Counted from the stretch's first letter, positions 26,325-36,404 are shown. The stretch: 64,000 nt of DNA from Candidatus Kapaibacterium sp. (GCA_004292595.1 RDXM01000084.1:1-64000), one strand, 5' to 3'. Program-made: numbers and translations. The notes: generated by a model not told the origin, from the sequence alone.

Positions 26325-29300
26325 CTATCGAACAACCGAAACCACACGCACCGTGCTGTATTCAGGCGTTTGCAAACGCACAAAATACGTTCCTGTGGGA
26401 ATGTCGGATGTATTCAAAAGCGCGTCGTACCTGCCTTCGGGCAATGTTTCGGCATTGACCATCGTTTTCAATATTTGCCCAAAAATGTTCAAAAGGCTGA
26501 TGCTGACTGTGGTTTTATCAAAAATTTCGTAGGAAATGGCGGTGGTGTTGGGTGCGGGATTGGGCGCAACAGAAGCAAGTATTGGTGCGCGTTCTGAGCG
26601 ATACAAGCGTGTGCCGTCGCCACTGAACAAACCGCGCGTGTTGAAAATGCCGCTCGACGGCATTATCACAATCGCATCCGACGGCGTAGTTTGGATGTTC
26701 GTGAGAATGAGCGGTGTGGCTGCATTATTGCCCAAAACTGCTCGGAGGCGAATCCGCGCAAGCGGCATTCCTACTGTGTTTGCAAGCGGAAATTCTATTG
26801 GCAAAATTCGTTCACCATTCACCACGCTTGAGCGTTGTCGTTCTTGTTCGGTGAGTGGCATGAGCATGGACGCGTTAAAGCGCAGAAAGCCGCTTACGCG
26901 CTTTGTTCCGCGCAATTCGCCCGAGAGCGAGCGCAGAATAATTGGCACTTCGACCGTATCACCCACACGGGCTTGGAGCGTGTCGGGGATTTCGAGAAAA
27001 GCTCGTGGTGCGGTCGAAGGAAGCTGCAAGGACGATGTAATCACAGCTCCGCCGCGCAAACCTGCATAAAGTTCCGTACCATTGGCAGAGAAAATCGAAT
27101 ACACCTGCGCTTCGCCTCCAGCAAGACCATCGTTTACTTCTTCCCACGAATCGCCGTTGTCCACAGTGCGCCACACGCCTTTTCCGTCAGTTGACACGTA
27201 CAAAATATCGCCCACAATCTGCATGGATGTTAAGGGCTTTCCAACAAGAATGGGAAAATTGCGCAAGCGTTCCCAGCTCGAACCGTTATTGCGACTGCGA
27301 TACAACCCGTCGAATGTTCCAACGAAAATTGTTCCCGATGCGTTCACAATCATTGAATATGCAACTTCTGCATTCGCATTGTTCGTTGTAAGCACCATTT
27401 TACGCCATGTTGAGCCGTTATCATCGGAGCGATACACGCCATTGCCAAGCGTTGCTGCAAAAATACTTTCGCCCAAGCCTACGCCTTCAGCAATCGCAGT
27501 TACGGGAGCTGACACACCTGGAATTGCCGCCAAGCGCCATACAAAACCAGTTTGCGAAATCCAAACGTGACCGTTACCGCTTCCCGCGTACAAGGCGCGT
27601 TCGGTTTGCAGGAGTCCGTAAAATGAATTGCGGTTCAGCGTGGCATTGCGTGGAAAGCCTATACTGTCGGTCAATACTTGCGTCCATGTTAGCCCGTTAT
27701 CCGCCGAGCGATACACGCCAGGAATGAAGCCGCTTTCTGGCTCGTAGCCGTCAAAGGACGTTGTAAAAACAACACCAGCGCGAGAAACAAAATTGAACAG
27801 CGACCGCGCCGTTAAGCCATTATTGGCTAATTGCCACGTAAAGCCGTTGTCAGACGAACGGAAAATCCCGCTTCCCAGCGTTCCGGCAAGCAGAAAACCG
27901 CGTATTTCCTTAATTGCCGTCACCACGCCACCCGTCAGTCCCGTCGAAACTGGCTGCCAGAGTTCGCCGCCTGTGGTCGAGCGGTACACGCCAACGCTTG
28001 TGCCTGCGTAGAGTTCTACATCGTTTGCAATGAGCGACGAAACTTTTGCATCCGCCAAGCCACGTACAACGCGCTTCCACGTTGCGCCGCCATCGGTTGA
28101 GCGAAAAACGCCGTCGTTGGTGGCAGCAAAAACTCCTGCGCGGCTTGCGGCAAGTTGAGTAACGGTATCCCGCACCAAATCATTGTCTTGGAGCGTTTTT
28201 TGCACTCGTTCCCATTCTTGCGTGTTGCGTTTACGAAAGAGACCATTTCCCGCCGTTGCCACGAAAACACTTGTATCGGTACGGCTTATAGCCCATTCTG
28301 TGATAGAAGTTACTTTTGCTGTGTCCGCTTGGAAGGTTTGTTCGGATTGCCACGTTATGCCATTATCCTCAGAAACAAGTATTTGTGCGGTTGTGGAAGT
28401 ATTCCGATTTCCTGCTGCAAAAATTCGTCTGCTCATGGGCGAAGCAAAAACGGTTGTGAGACGAAGGCTGTCAAAGCGGCTTGATTGCATACGTTCCCAC
28501 GCGTCGCCGTCGTTTGCAGAACGAAACATTTGTCCATTCGAGACCACAAACACCGTATCTTTGCGAATCGAAATACTTTCAATAGAGTTACTTGCAAGAA
28601 CTGGTGCGCTTTTGAGCCATGTTCGCCCGCCGTCTTTGGAAGCAAAAAAGCCTCGCGCTGTGCCAGCAAACGAGGTGCGATTGGACGACGCGAGTGCTTG
28701 AATAACAAGTTCGCTATTTGCATTCAATCCCGATACAGCCTGCAACCATGCGGCTCCAGAGGCATTGCTGCGATACACGCCCGTAAGCGTCCCAGCAAGA
28801 ATCGTATTGCTTGGCGCAAAGGTAAGACTGCGGACTTGTGCGCTAAAGGGACCATTTGCTGGTCGCCAAAACACCGCCGGAGTGGCTTGTGCGCTGACGG
28901 GAAGGGTGAACTCCCGTGCGCCGTTGCTCACGCGAACTTGCCCCGAAACCTTGCCCACGGCAGTCGGTTGGAAACGAATGCGAACAGAAGTTTGAAACCC
29001 TGAAGCAGGAATACGCAGCGTGTCGGAAAATGGGGCGTTGGGGGTGGCGTTGGGGGTATTCAGCGCAAGTTGAAAGGGAGAAGATGTCGTCAAAACAAGC
29101 GGGAATGCGGTATCGGAAGGCGTAACGCTTATCTGTGCTTCGGTGGACGTTCCGAAAAGAATCGGTGCAAAGGCAGGTGTGGGCTGGGAAACGAGAATCT
29201 GTGCGGCACTGTTGCTGGAGAGATAGTCAAGTTGCCAGCCGTTTTCTTCAGCAGAGGCATTTGTTTGAAAACGTAGCAGCACAGCACCGCTTGCAACAAC

Positions 29301-29669
29301 AATTGGCGCAGGAAGTGTTTGCCCGCTCAGTCTTGCTACAACAGGCGCAGTGGTGTCGCGTCCAGCGTACACGGTCAAAATATCTGCGTTGATTTCCGTA
29401 GAAAATTGCGCAAAACTGAGGCGAATAATACGAGCATTCTGTGGCTCTACAAGCCAGAAACAGTCTTGGTTGGGCGAGTATGTTGGCGCGGCATTGGTGC
29501 GGTCTGCAATGCGTCCCGATAGCAAAGTGAATCGCTGAAGAGCGCATGAAGTCTGGGCTTGCGCCGCTATGCTTGTCAGCAAGAACGGTATCAGCAAACA
29601 AGCGAGGAGTATCGGCACAGAACCCCGATTGCTCCATGAAAAACGGCACGAAGTCGTACATTGATTCAT
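26325..29669 (-). CDS. Large secreted protein: CUB domain, BNR-type propeller repeats, T9SS sorting domain
   Basis: The 1114-residue product begins with a signal peptide (ILLACLLIPFLLTSIAAQAQ). A CUB-like domain lies at about residues 40-150 (DCFWLVEPQNARIIRLSFAQ). About ten BNR/sortilin-type units follow, each with the S-x-D-x-G-x-T-W signature, for example ASKDGGRTW, RSTDGGATWKRV and RSADNGLTWTQV, predicting one or two beta-propellers. A cohesin-like beta domain (DTLQARVGDTVEVPIILRSL) and a T9SS type A C-terminal sorting domain complete it (SVAPNPAPNTTAISYEIF, GRYDALLNTSDIPTGTYFVR). It is probably exported by type IX secretion to the surface or medium. The ligand is unknown. Confidence 0.9.
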   Translation of the reverse strand: MNQCTTSCRFSWSNRGSVPILLACLLIPFLLTSIAAQAQTSCALQRFTLLSGRIADRTNAAPTYSPNQDCFWLVEPQNARIIRLSFAQFSTEINADILTVYAGRDTTAPVVARLSGQTLPAPIVVASGAVLLRFQTNASAEENGWQLDYLSSNSAAQILVSQPTPAFAPILFGTSTEAQISVTPSDTAFPLVLTTSSPFQLALNTPNATPNAPFSDTLRIPASGFQTSVRIRFQPTAVGKVSGQVRVSNGAREFTLPVSAQATPAVFWRPANGPFSAQVRSLTFAPSNTILAGTLTGVYRSNASGAAWLQAVSGLNANSELVIQALASSNRTSFAGTARGFFASKDGGRTWLKSAPVLASNSIESISIRKDTVFVVSNGQMFRSANDGDAWERMQSSRFDSLRLTTVFASPMSRRIFAAGNRNTSTTAQILVSEDNGITWQSEQTFQADTAKVTSITEWAISRTDTSVFVATAGNGLFRKRNTQEWERVQKTLQDNDLVRDTVTQLAASRAGVFAATNDGVFRSTDGGATWKRVVRGLADAKVSSLIANDVELYAGTSVGVYRSTTGGELWQPVSTGLTGGVVTAIKEIRGFLLAGTLGSGIFRSSDNGFTWQLANNGLTARSLFNFVSRAGVVFTTSFDGYEPESGFIPGVYRSADNGLTWTQVLTDSIGFPRNATLNRNSFYGLLQTERALYAGSGNGHVWISQTGFVWRLAAIPGVSAPVTAIAEGVGLGESIFAATLGNGVYRSDDNGSTWRKMVLTTNNANAEVAYSMIVNASGTIFVGTFDGLYRSRNNGSSWERLRNFPILVGKPLTSMQIVGDILYVSTDGKGVWRTVDNGDSWEEVNDGLAGGEAQVYSIFSANGTELYAGLRGGAVITSSLQLPSTAPRAFLEIPDTLQARVGDTVEVPIILRSLSGELRGTKRVSGFLRFNASMLMPLTEQERQRSSVVNGERILPIEFPLANTVGMPLARIRLRAVLGNNAATPLILTNIQTTPSDAIVIMPSSGIFNTRGLFSGDGTRLYRSERAPILASVAPNPAPNTTAISYEIFDKTTVSISLLNIFGQILKTMVNAETLPEGRYDALLNTSDIPTGTYFVRLQTPEYSTVRVVSVVR

Positions 29670-30044
29670 TGCTCAATGGAAAAGAGGTGGTAACGGGAAA
29701 TGTTGTGGTAAGGTGCTAGTTTTTTGACGAAAATCAGGGAGAATTATTTTGCGGAACGCCGATGTGTCTTGCTTTCCAGAGAGTTCACAAAAAAGCTCAC
29801 AAAAGAGTTTGCAAAACAGTTCTGCGCAAATCTGGCAGCGTGGGAAAAACCTGAAGACTTGTTTTCCTTTGTATTCAATGCAGATTTTATGCTGCTTTCG
29901 CGCTCTTTTGTTGGATATGCACACGGGTAAATTTGCCTATCTCTTTGGAGTGTGATAAATTGCAGCATAATGTTGTTGCAGCGCACGAACTATTCGTTTT
30001 TCGCAAACCATTGCGCCATTGTTTCTCACCAACTGTACCTCACC
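29670..30044. other. Divergent intergenic region with degenerate 12-bp repeats
   Basis: The 375 bases between the secreted-protein gene (minus) and the membrane protein gene (plus) hold no convincing gene. Reading frames on both strands here consist of repeat-like residues. The only pattern is a degenerate 12-bp tandem repeat at 29782-29829. Promoters for both neighbours must lie here, but I cannot assign them. Confidence 0.5.
29782..29829. repeat. Degenerate 12-bp tandem repeat, four units
   Basis: Units read AGTTCACAAAAA, AGCTCACAAAAG, AGTTTGCAAAAC and AGTTCTGCGCAA. They look like decayed tandem copies and account for the repetitive translations on the minus strand in this spacer. Confidence 0.55.
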
Positions 30045-30719
30045 ATGACCACCGAAGAATTTCTCAACGAACAGCCTGAACCCGATGAAATGCCACGCTC
30101 CCAAAAACGTAACTGGCTGATTGTCTATACGTTTTTTGCCGTCTTAGGCATCACGGGCTTGATTTTGATTGCACTCTATCGCCAAGTTCCGAAAAAAAGT
30201 GCGCCCGTTGCAAAGCGAAAATTCCCTGCAACCCGCACCGTCTTTACCTCCATTCTCGCGCCAGTCGATTCGCTGACGGCACGGCGCATCGTTGGTGATG
30301 TTTCGGCGACGATTGGTAAGGATTCCGACTATACGCAAATGACCATTAGCGGAACGGCAGTCTATAAGCGGTGTACGTCGCTGAAAGATTTTGAAAATCT
30401 CTTTTTTGACGCGCTCGTAAAAGCCGAACCAGAAAACCTGAAGCGGCAATCAATGCTGCTCTCGCACGTTTCGGGCGTGATTACCAGCGATGCCTTGCCA
30501 ACGGATTTGTACGTGGTCGGGCGCATTGCCGAAGATAACTACGCTCCCGAAGAAAAACGCCTTCTCAGCTTTGCGCAAGTCATGGGGCGGCGCAGCGAGT
30601 CCATGTCGCCCGTAACAATGACGCTTTACGTTCCAGAGGGCGGTGCGACGCGGCAAAGCGTTATTGCTACGCTGCGACGTGGAAAATATAAGCTCACCGA
30701 ACATCCTTTGCAATGGTAA
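30045..30719 (+). CDS. Single-pass membrane protein of unknown function
   Basis: No family recognised. The product is 224 residues from the ATG at 30045. It has an acidic cytoplasmic N terminus (TTEEFLNEQPEPDEMP), one transmembrane helix (LIVYTFFAVLGITGLILIAL, about residues 25-44) and a periplasmic alpha/beta domain of about 170 residues containing TLYVPEGGATRQSVIATLRR. The following gene begins 50 bases after its stop, on the same strand, and also encodes an envelope protein, so the two are probably co-transcribed. The upstream extension to 29952 has no support. Confidence 0.7.
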   Translation: MTTEEFLNEQPEPDEMPRSQKRNWLIVYTFFAVLGITGLILIALYRQVPKKSAPVAKRKFPATRTVFTSILAPVDSLTARRIVGDVSATIGKDSDYTQMTISGTAVYKRCTSLKDFENLFFDALVKAEPENLKRQSMLLSHVSGVITSDALPTDLYVVGRIAEDNYAPEEKRLLSFAQVMGRRSESMSPVTMTLYVPEGGATRQSVIATLRRGKYKLTEHPLQW

Positions 30720-30769
30720 TAAATGTATTCTGCATCAAATGTTTCACATATCTTGAACTGCGAGGTTTT

Positions 30770-31297
30770 ATGCGCTCTCCAAAGTTTTTCTTTCTCTGTG
30801 TTGCGTCTGTACTCTTGCTCGGCGCGATGCAGACACTGCCCGCACAACAAGCAATTTCGCGCTATACGGCAAATGACAACGGTACTTCGCAAGCAAAACG
30901 CCTCGCTACACCATCAGCAATGGTGCGGGGTATAGACGTTTTACCTTTCATTGTGGCAAGCGAAGATTCCTTACAAAGCTATATTCAGGATAATGCAATT
31001 TCCGTCTGGGTCAATGTGCCGTCGTTGCAGCGCAGCGGAGACACGCTGACAGCAGTAGTGAAGCGGGTTCTGCGCTACGACATTACGCACCGCTTGAATA
31101 AAGATTTGGTGAATGTAGATGTAATGAAATTTAATACGCGCAATGATACTTTCGCACGCGTTGCCTCGCTCGACGCTGGCACAAACACGCTTGCCCCCAA
31201 CACGAAAGCAGAATGGGAAAAAACCTCGCAGGATGAGGATGTACTGGCGTTATATCACTACGTGGGCTATTTGTATGAAAAATATGGGAAGAAATAA
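30770..31297 (+). CDS. Small exported protein of unknown function
   Basis: No family recognised. From the ATG at 30770, the 175-residue product has a signal peptide (FFFLCVASVLLLGAMQTLPA-QQ). The mature domain contains ISVWVNVPSLQRSGDTLTAV and ends in a helical segment LYHYVGYLYEKYGKK. It sits 50 bases after the single-pass membrane protein gene and converges on mutS, with a 30-base gap. Periplasmic location is inferred from the signal peptide. Confidence 0.7.
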   Translation: MRSPKFFFLCVASVLLLGAMQTLPAQQAISRYTANDNGTSQAKRLATPSAMVRGIDVLPFIVASEDSLQSYIQDNAISVWVNVPSLQRSGDTLTAVVKRVLRYDITHRLNKDLVNVDVMKFNTRNDTFARVASLDAGTNTLAPNTKAEWEKTSQDEDVLALYHYVGYLYEKYGKK

Positions 31298-31327
31298 GAA
31301 AAAGCAACTCATCGCAAAAGCAGCGAG

Positions 31328-34042
31328 TTATCCTTTCTCAACCTGCGCCTTTAGCTCTGCAAGCAGCGTCAATGCTTGCACGGGCGTAAGTGCATTTACA
31401 TCAATCTTGCGAATCTGCTCGCGGATTTTATCATCCCGAATTTCAAACAAAGAAAATTGCGGCGCGGATTCGTTGGTGGTGGCTTGATTGCTTGGTCGCT
31501 CAGGATTTGCGAGAAACGAACTTGCAATCTGCACAATTTCCTCACGAATACCTTCGCCCTTCTCCCGCTCCAATGCTTGCATGATGACCTTCGCTCGCTC
31601 GGTAATTTCCTTCGGCAAGCCCGCCATTTCTGCTACGTGAATACCAAACGAATGGTCGGCGGTGCCAGAAATGATGCGCCGCGTAAAGATAATCTTCCCG
31701 CCGAGTTCCTGCACATCCGCCTTGTAATTCCGCGCTCTTGGGAGGCGTTCCACAATCGAGGTCATTTCGTGATAATGCGTTGCAAAGAGCGTCTTTGCTT
31801 GGGTGTGGTCGTGCAGATGCTCCGCAATCGCCCATGCAATGGAAATACCATCAAACGTCGCTGTGCCGCGTCCTACCTCGTCGAGCAGAATCAAACTTCG
31901 CTTTGTTGCGTTGTTCACAATGCTCGCCGCTTCCTGCATTTCCACCAAAAACGTACTTTCGCCCGCCACGATGTTGTCCTGCGCCCCAACGCGGGTGAAA
32001 ATTCTATCCACAAGCCCGATGGTTGCTTGCTCGGCAGGCACAAATGCGCCGATGTGCGCCAGCAGCGTAATCAAGCCAATTTGCCGCAAATAGCTGGATT
32101 TACCCGACATATTCGGTCCTGTGAGGATGTGCAACTGCCCCGCGCTTCCTAATGTAAGCTCAGAATCAGTATCCATGCGGGTTGTATTCGGCACATATTT
32201 TTCGCCAATCGCCAAAAGCCGCTCTACAACGGGATGCCGACCGTTCACGATGTGCAGTTCTTCGGTTTCCGTGAGCGTGGGACAGGTGTAGTCATATTCG
32301 CGGGCAGTTTGGGCAAAGGATTGGACGCAATCCAGCATGGCGACAAGCGCGGCGTTGTGTTGCGCGTCTTCGGCAGCTTCGGCAATTTTCCCACGAAGTT
32401 CAGCAAACAAGCTGCGTTCAAGGTCGCCGAGTTTTTCCTCTGCGCTCAAGATTTTCGCTTCCATTTCCTTCAGTTCGGGCGTGGTGAAGCGTTCGCCGTT
32501 TGTGAGTGTTTGCTTGCGCTGGTAGCTGTCGGGAGCCTTGTTTTTATGCGTGTTGGAGAGTTCGATGTAATAGCCAAAGACGTTGTTAAATCCTACTTTC
32601 AAGGACGAAATACCCGTTGCTTGCCGCTCGCGCTCTTGGTAGTCGGCAATCCAGTTTTTGCCAGAATACATCGTGTTCAGCACGTCGTCCAATTCCGCCG
32701 AATAGCCCTCGCGGAACACGCCGCCGCCGCCCACGTTTGCGGGCGGTTCGCTCGTAAGGGCGCGGTCAATAAGTTCCACAATGCGCCGTACATCCCGCAT
32801 AGATGCTTGCACATTGGCAAGTGTATCTGAAGGAGAATGGTGCTGAATATCCTGCAAAAGCTCATGGATTCTGGGCAGACGAGCAAAGGTGGACTTCAGC
32901 GCGGTCAAGTCGCGTGGATTGGCGCGTCCTGTGGAAATTTTCGACATCAAGCGTTCAATATCGCCCATTTGTCCAAGTTCTACCCTGAAAGCCGCACGAA
33001 TACTATCGTTTTGGAAAAATGCTTGCACCGCGCTTTGGCGTTGATGAATCGGTTTCAAGCGACTGAGCGGGCGCGTAATCCACTTCTTGAAAAGTCGCGC
33101 ACCCATCGGGGTTTCGGTCTTGTCCAAAATGCTGATAAGTGTGCCTTCGCGCGAGGCATCGTGCATGGAGAAGGTGATTTCGAGATTGCGCTTGGTCGCA
33201 AAGTCCAGCGTCATGTACTCGCTGGGATTGAACGCGGAAATTTTACGCAAGTGCGGCAACTGACCTTTTTGCGCCTCGCCAACGTAATGCAACGCCGCAC
33301 CAGCAGCAGCCACGCCCGCCGTCATTTCCTCAATCCCGAAGCCTTTCAAATTCTGTGTTTTGAAGTGCCGGAGCAAGGTTTCACGCCCAAACTGCTCGGC
33401 AAAAATCCAGTCCTCCATGCGCGTCAGCGTGGGCGTGTTGTTGGGCGGAAAGACTTTGCGAATGTGCGCCGTTGCTTCTTCGGTATGTGCTTTGGAAACA
33501 AGTATTTCTGCGGGTTGCAGGGTTTCTAGCACATCGCCAAGCTGCTCTTCCAGAACTTCGGTTGTGAAAAATTCTCCTGTTGAAACGTCCACGCAGCTTA
33601 TACCCAGCACCGTTACTGGCTTGCCGCCCTGTTTTTGTTGCAAGAAAGCAAGCGCGGCGAGGTAGTTATTTTTCTTCGTATCAAGCAGTTTTTCGTTAAA
33701 CGCAACGCCCGGTGTAACGACTTCCACCACGTCGCGGCGCACGATTCCACGCGCTTGCTTGGGGTCTTCGAGCTGCTCGCAGACCGCCACGCGGTAGCCA
33801 GCCCGCACAAGTTTTGGCAAATAATTATCCAACTGATGATGCGGAAAACCTGCAAGCGGGGTTTCGTCCGCGCCGCCGTTGTTGCGCTTGGTGAGCGTGA
33901 TGCCGCAGACCTTTGCGGTCAGTACGGCATCGTCCTCGAAGGTTTCAAAAAAATCGCCCAAACGAAAAAGCAAAACGGTATCGGGATAACGTTTTTTTAT
34001 TTGCGAATATTGCCGCATGAGCGGTGTTTGCTTGTCTGGCAT
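31328..34042 (-). CDS. mutS: DNA mismatch repair protein MutS
   Basis: The 904-residue product is full-length MutS, which binds mismatches and recruits MutL. The N-terminal mismatch-recognition domain shows PLMRQYSQIKKRYPDTVLLF, LGDFFETFEDDA (with the conserved Phe-x-Glu) and LAGFPHHQLDNYLPKLV. The ATPase domain has the Walker A motif TGPNMSGKSSYLRQIG at about residue 641, Walker B in SLILLDEVGRGTATFDG and the helix-turn-helix region AGLPKEITERAKVIMQALE. The ATG at 34042 was preferred to a TTG five codons upstream. It follows the membrane protein gene by 39 bases. Confidence 0.97.
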   Translation of the reverse strand: MPDKQTPLMRQYSQIKKRYPDTVLLFRLGDFFETFEDDAVLTAKVCGITLTKRNNGGADETPLAGFPHHQLDNYLPKLVRAGYRVAVCEQLEDPKQARGIVRRDVVEVVTPGVAFNEKLLDTKKNNYLAALAFLQQKQGGKPVTVLGISCVDVSTGEFFTTEVLEEQLGDVLETLQPAEILVSKAHTEEATAHIRKVFPPNNTPTLTRMEDWIFAEQFGRETLLRHFKTQNLKGFGIEEMTAGVAAAGAALHYVGEAQKGQLPHLRKISAFNPSEYMTLDFATKRNLEITFSMHDASREGTLISILDKTETPMGARLFKKWITRPLSRLKPIHQRQSAVQAFFQNDSIRAAFRVELGQMGDIERLMSKISTGRANPRDLTALKSTFARLPRIHELLQDIQHHSPSDTLANVQASMRDVRRIVELIDRALTSEPPANVGGGGVFREGYSAELDDVLNTMYSGKNWIADYQERERQATGISSLKVGFNNVFGYYIELSNTHKNKAPDSYQRKQTLTNGERFTTPELKEMEAKILSAEEKLGDLERSLFAELRGKIAEAAEDAQHNAALVAMLDCVQSFAQTAREYDYTCPTLTETEELHIVNGRHPVVERLLAIGEKYVPNTTRMDTDSELTLGSAGQLHILTGPNMSGKSSYLRQIGLITLLAHIGAFVPAEQATIGLVDRIFTRVGAQDNIVAGESTFLVEMQEAASIVNNATKRSLILLDEVGRGTATFDGISIAWAIAEHLHDHTQAKTLFATHYHEMTSIVERLPRARNYKADVQELGGKIIFTRRIISGTADHSFGIHVAEMAGLPKEITERAKVIMQALEREKGEGIREEIVQIASSFLANPERPSNQATTNESAPQFSLFEIRDDKIREQIRKIDVNALTPVQALTLLAELKAQVEKG

Positions 34043-34081
34043 AGTGTGTAGTCGCAAAAACTGCGCGGGTTTGGTAAGTGC

Positions 34082-36157
34082 TTATTTTTGCTGTTGCGCA
34101 GCTTGCTGTTGTGCGGCTTGTTGCAAAGCCTCTTGCTGCCGATAATAGGCGACTTCTGTGGCTGTGAGCGTATCAATGGCAAAGGTGAGGAAGGTTGTGT
34201 AAATATTTCCCTTTTCTTTCTCTTGAACGTTGGTAATGTATTTTTTTCCGTCTTTTCGGAGCGTCAGCATTGTATTTTCATGTTCTGTCAAAAAGCGACC
34301 AAAACGGAAAGGATAATTAAGCAAATTATTGGAAACTTGATATTGCCCCAAAATAAAGCAAATATCCTGTCTGCGGGGCAAGTCGTGATAAATATTCGTT
34401 ACCTTGTGCGCTTGAAGAAGTTCCTTTGTTGTTGGAGTGCGCTGCGCCCACATAAGCCAGAGTGCGTGAAAATTATTGAACACATTCACATCGCAAAAGG
34501 GCGGCATATCTCGGAAGGGAAAGCCATATCCCCAAATAACATACAGGTTTTCTTTTTTTGGCTGCAAGGTCGCAATCGTTTGGCGGAGCTGTTTTTCGCC
34601 GTCTTTGATAAAATCAGAAATACCTGCATATTGTTCTACACTTCCTTTTGTTTTCCAAACAGCAAATCCTGCAAGCCCGACGGCAGCACACGCACACGCA
34701 GTGAGGAGAATTGCTTGAGAACGTGTTTCCATGCGCTTTGCACGGGCTTTGGTAATGAGCAAACCAAGCATGGCGCAGTAAATCCACAACGGGAAATACA
34801 CACGCTCGGCAACATCGCGCATTAAGGTTTGGTCGTTGATGTAGAAAAGAAGCCCAAAAAGAACGCCTCCAGCGGCAATCACGGTACACAGCCACACCAA
34901 CTCAAACTCCGCAATACACAAGGTTGCAAGCAGAATGAGTGCCGCCATTGCGAAACCATCCGAGCGGAATAATTGCCACTGCCGTTGCCAGAGTTTTTTG
35001 TTCATTTCTGCAAAGTTGTCTTTTCCAATCTCATAATTTTTCCCTGCTGGATTGATAACCTCTTCGCGTTCAAATTTATCGAACGCATCCAGCACCTTTT
35101 GCATTTTTTCGCTGGTGTAGAGCGTTTCATCCATATAAAACTCGTTCAGAAGCATTTCAAAGTCGGAAGCAGTCCAATTTGCGGCTTGCTGCGCCATACT
35201 GGTATATTGTTCCAGACTAGAAAAGGGGACGCGCTGGTGCTTCTTTACATCGGAAAACATTCCATATACACGGTTAAATTCCAAATAGTTAAAGCTGCCC
35301 CAGTTCGCATAACGATAGCGGTGATATGCTTCCGCACCACCTGCGAGCAGACCAGCACAGCCGAGCAGCAAGCAAGCAGCGAGCGTCATTTGGCGGGTGC
35401 GCGTAAAAAAGATAGGGACAATAAATAACGGCACAGTACAGGCCAGCACAAGCGTGAACGACTGCCAGCGCAGCATTGCTGCCAGCGTCAGCAGGACAAT
35501 ACCAACAAGTCCTGCGCCCGAAAAAATACGGTGTTTGACGATGTGAAACGCATTTTCTGTGTTCTCTGTCTCTTCGCCTTTTCCTTGCACCAGCACCAAT
35601 GCAATTCCACCAAACGCAAGAATTGTTGCGGACATGGTGAATTGTAATTCTGCTAAGGTATATCCGCCAAGCGCGAAAAACATGATGATATACAGCAGCA
35701 CGGTCATAATGCTCGGACGACGCTTCAATGCTGCATAGCAGAGCGCAGTATAGCCACCAAAGAGTGCAGCAATGAGCATTATCGGATACCACGACGTACC
35801 CGGAAACGAGGTGTACAGCCACTTCAAGCAATGCCCAATGAGAATGTTAATGAAAATAAGATATTCCGTTGGTGCGAGTGTGATGAGCTTCCCAGCCGCA
35901 AGGAGCATCATTGCGCGGTCGTCGCCGGTATTAAATTCGGGGTGAAAAAGTTTGTAGAATACGGCGAATAATGCCGCATTCAGCACCAAAGCAATGAGAA
36001 AAGGCGAAAAAGTAAACGAGAGTTTTTGCTCTAAGACATCCCACCAAATGGGCGTATCACGGACAACAGGTTGTACAATTTTTTTGGGTTTATTTTGCGG
36101 TGCGGCTGCTGCTTTTTGTGGTGTTTTTGCGGTGCGAGAGGGTTGCTGTTTTGCCAT
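34082..36157 (-). CDS. Polytopic membrane protein, possible GT-C-type glycosyltransferase
   Basis: The 691-residue protein has a basic, Ala/Pro/Lys/Gln-rich N-terminal tail (about 45 residues) and about ten transmembrane helices, with a long soluble stretch between helices near residues 285-385 and a soluble C-terminal domain from about 500. The first loop after helix 1 carries HPEFNTGDDRAMM, where the acidic pair recalls the Asp-rich loop of GT-C enzymes such as lipid-linked mannosyltransferases. The end is a Gln/Ala-rich tail (QQEALQQAAQQQAAQQQK). Family membership is tentative. It is followed by mutS on the same strand. Confidence 0.55.
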   Translation of the reverse strand: MAKQQPSRTAKTPQKAAAAPQNKPKKIVQPVVRDTPIWWDVLEQKLSFTFSPFLIALVLNAALFAVFYKLFHPEFNTGDDRAMMLLAAGKLITLAPTEYLIFINILIGHCLKWLYTSFPGTSWYPIMLIAALFGGYTALCYAALKRRPSIMTVLLYIIMFFALGGYTLAELQFTMSATILAFGGIALVLVQGKGEETENTENAFHIVKHRIFSGAGLVGIVLLTLAAMLRWQSFTLVLACTVPLFIVPIFFTRTRQMTLAACLLLGCAGLLAGGAEAYHRYRYANWGSFNYLEFNRVYGMFSDVKKHQRVPFSSLEQYTSMAQQAANWTASDFEMLLNEFYMDETLYTSEKMQKVLDAFDKFEREEVINPAGKNYEIGKDNFAEMNKKLWQRQWQLFRSDGFAMAALILLATLCIAEFELVWLCTVIAAGGVLFGLLFYINDQTLMRDVAERVYFPLWIYCAMLGLLITKARAKRMETRSQAILLTACACAAVGLAGFAVWKTKGSVEQYAGISDFIKDGEKQLRQTIATLQPKKENLYVIWGYGFPFRDMPPFCDVNVFNNFHALWLMWAQRTPTTKELLQAHKVTNIYHDLPRRQDICFILGQYQVSNNLLNYPFRFGRFLTEHENTMLTLRKDGKKYITNVQEKEKGNIYTTFLTFAIDTLTATEVAYYRQQEALQQAAQQQAAQQQK

Positions 36158-36200
36158 ATGGAAGGCTCAAAAATTAAATGGATAAACTTCAACAATATTT

Positions 36201-36278
36201 AGTGGCACAGACATTCCTGCCTGTGCGTGTTGGTGCGGGCTTCAGGCGACAACCACAGACAAGAATGTCTGTGCCACT
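36201..36278. repeat. 78-bp-class palindromic repeat, copy 4
   Basis: The left arm is CACAGACATTCCTGCCTGTG, with two changes that weaken pairing to the canonical right arm (36254-36278). The centre GTGCGGGCTTCAGGCGAC matches copies 3 and 5. It lies between the start of the polytopic membrane protein gene and the end of the amidinotransferase gene. Confidence 0.9.
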
Positions 36279-36404
36279 ACTGACTTGAAGCACTTATTTT
36301 TTACTATTCCTATGACACTGCGCGGTAAGATAGAATGATAAATAAATTGCATATTATTGAGGTAGTGAAGGCACTATTTTCGACCGCTTCTTGCGCCTTG
36401 AAAC

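Noticed and set aside
29673-29924. Overlapping small frames on both strands in the spacer upstream of the membrane protein gene
   Set aside because: Their repetitive residues are explained by degenerate 12-bp tandem repeats.
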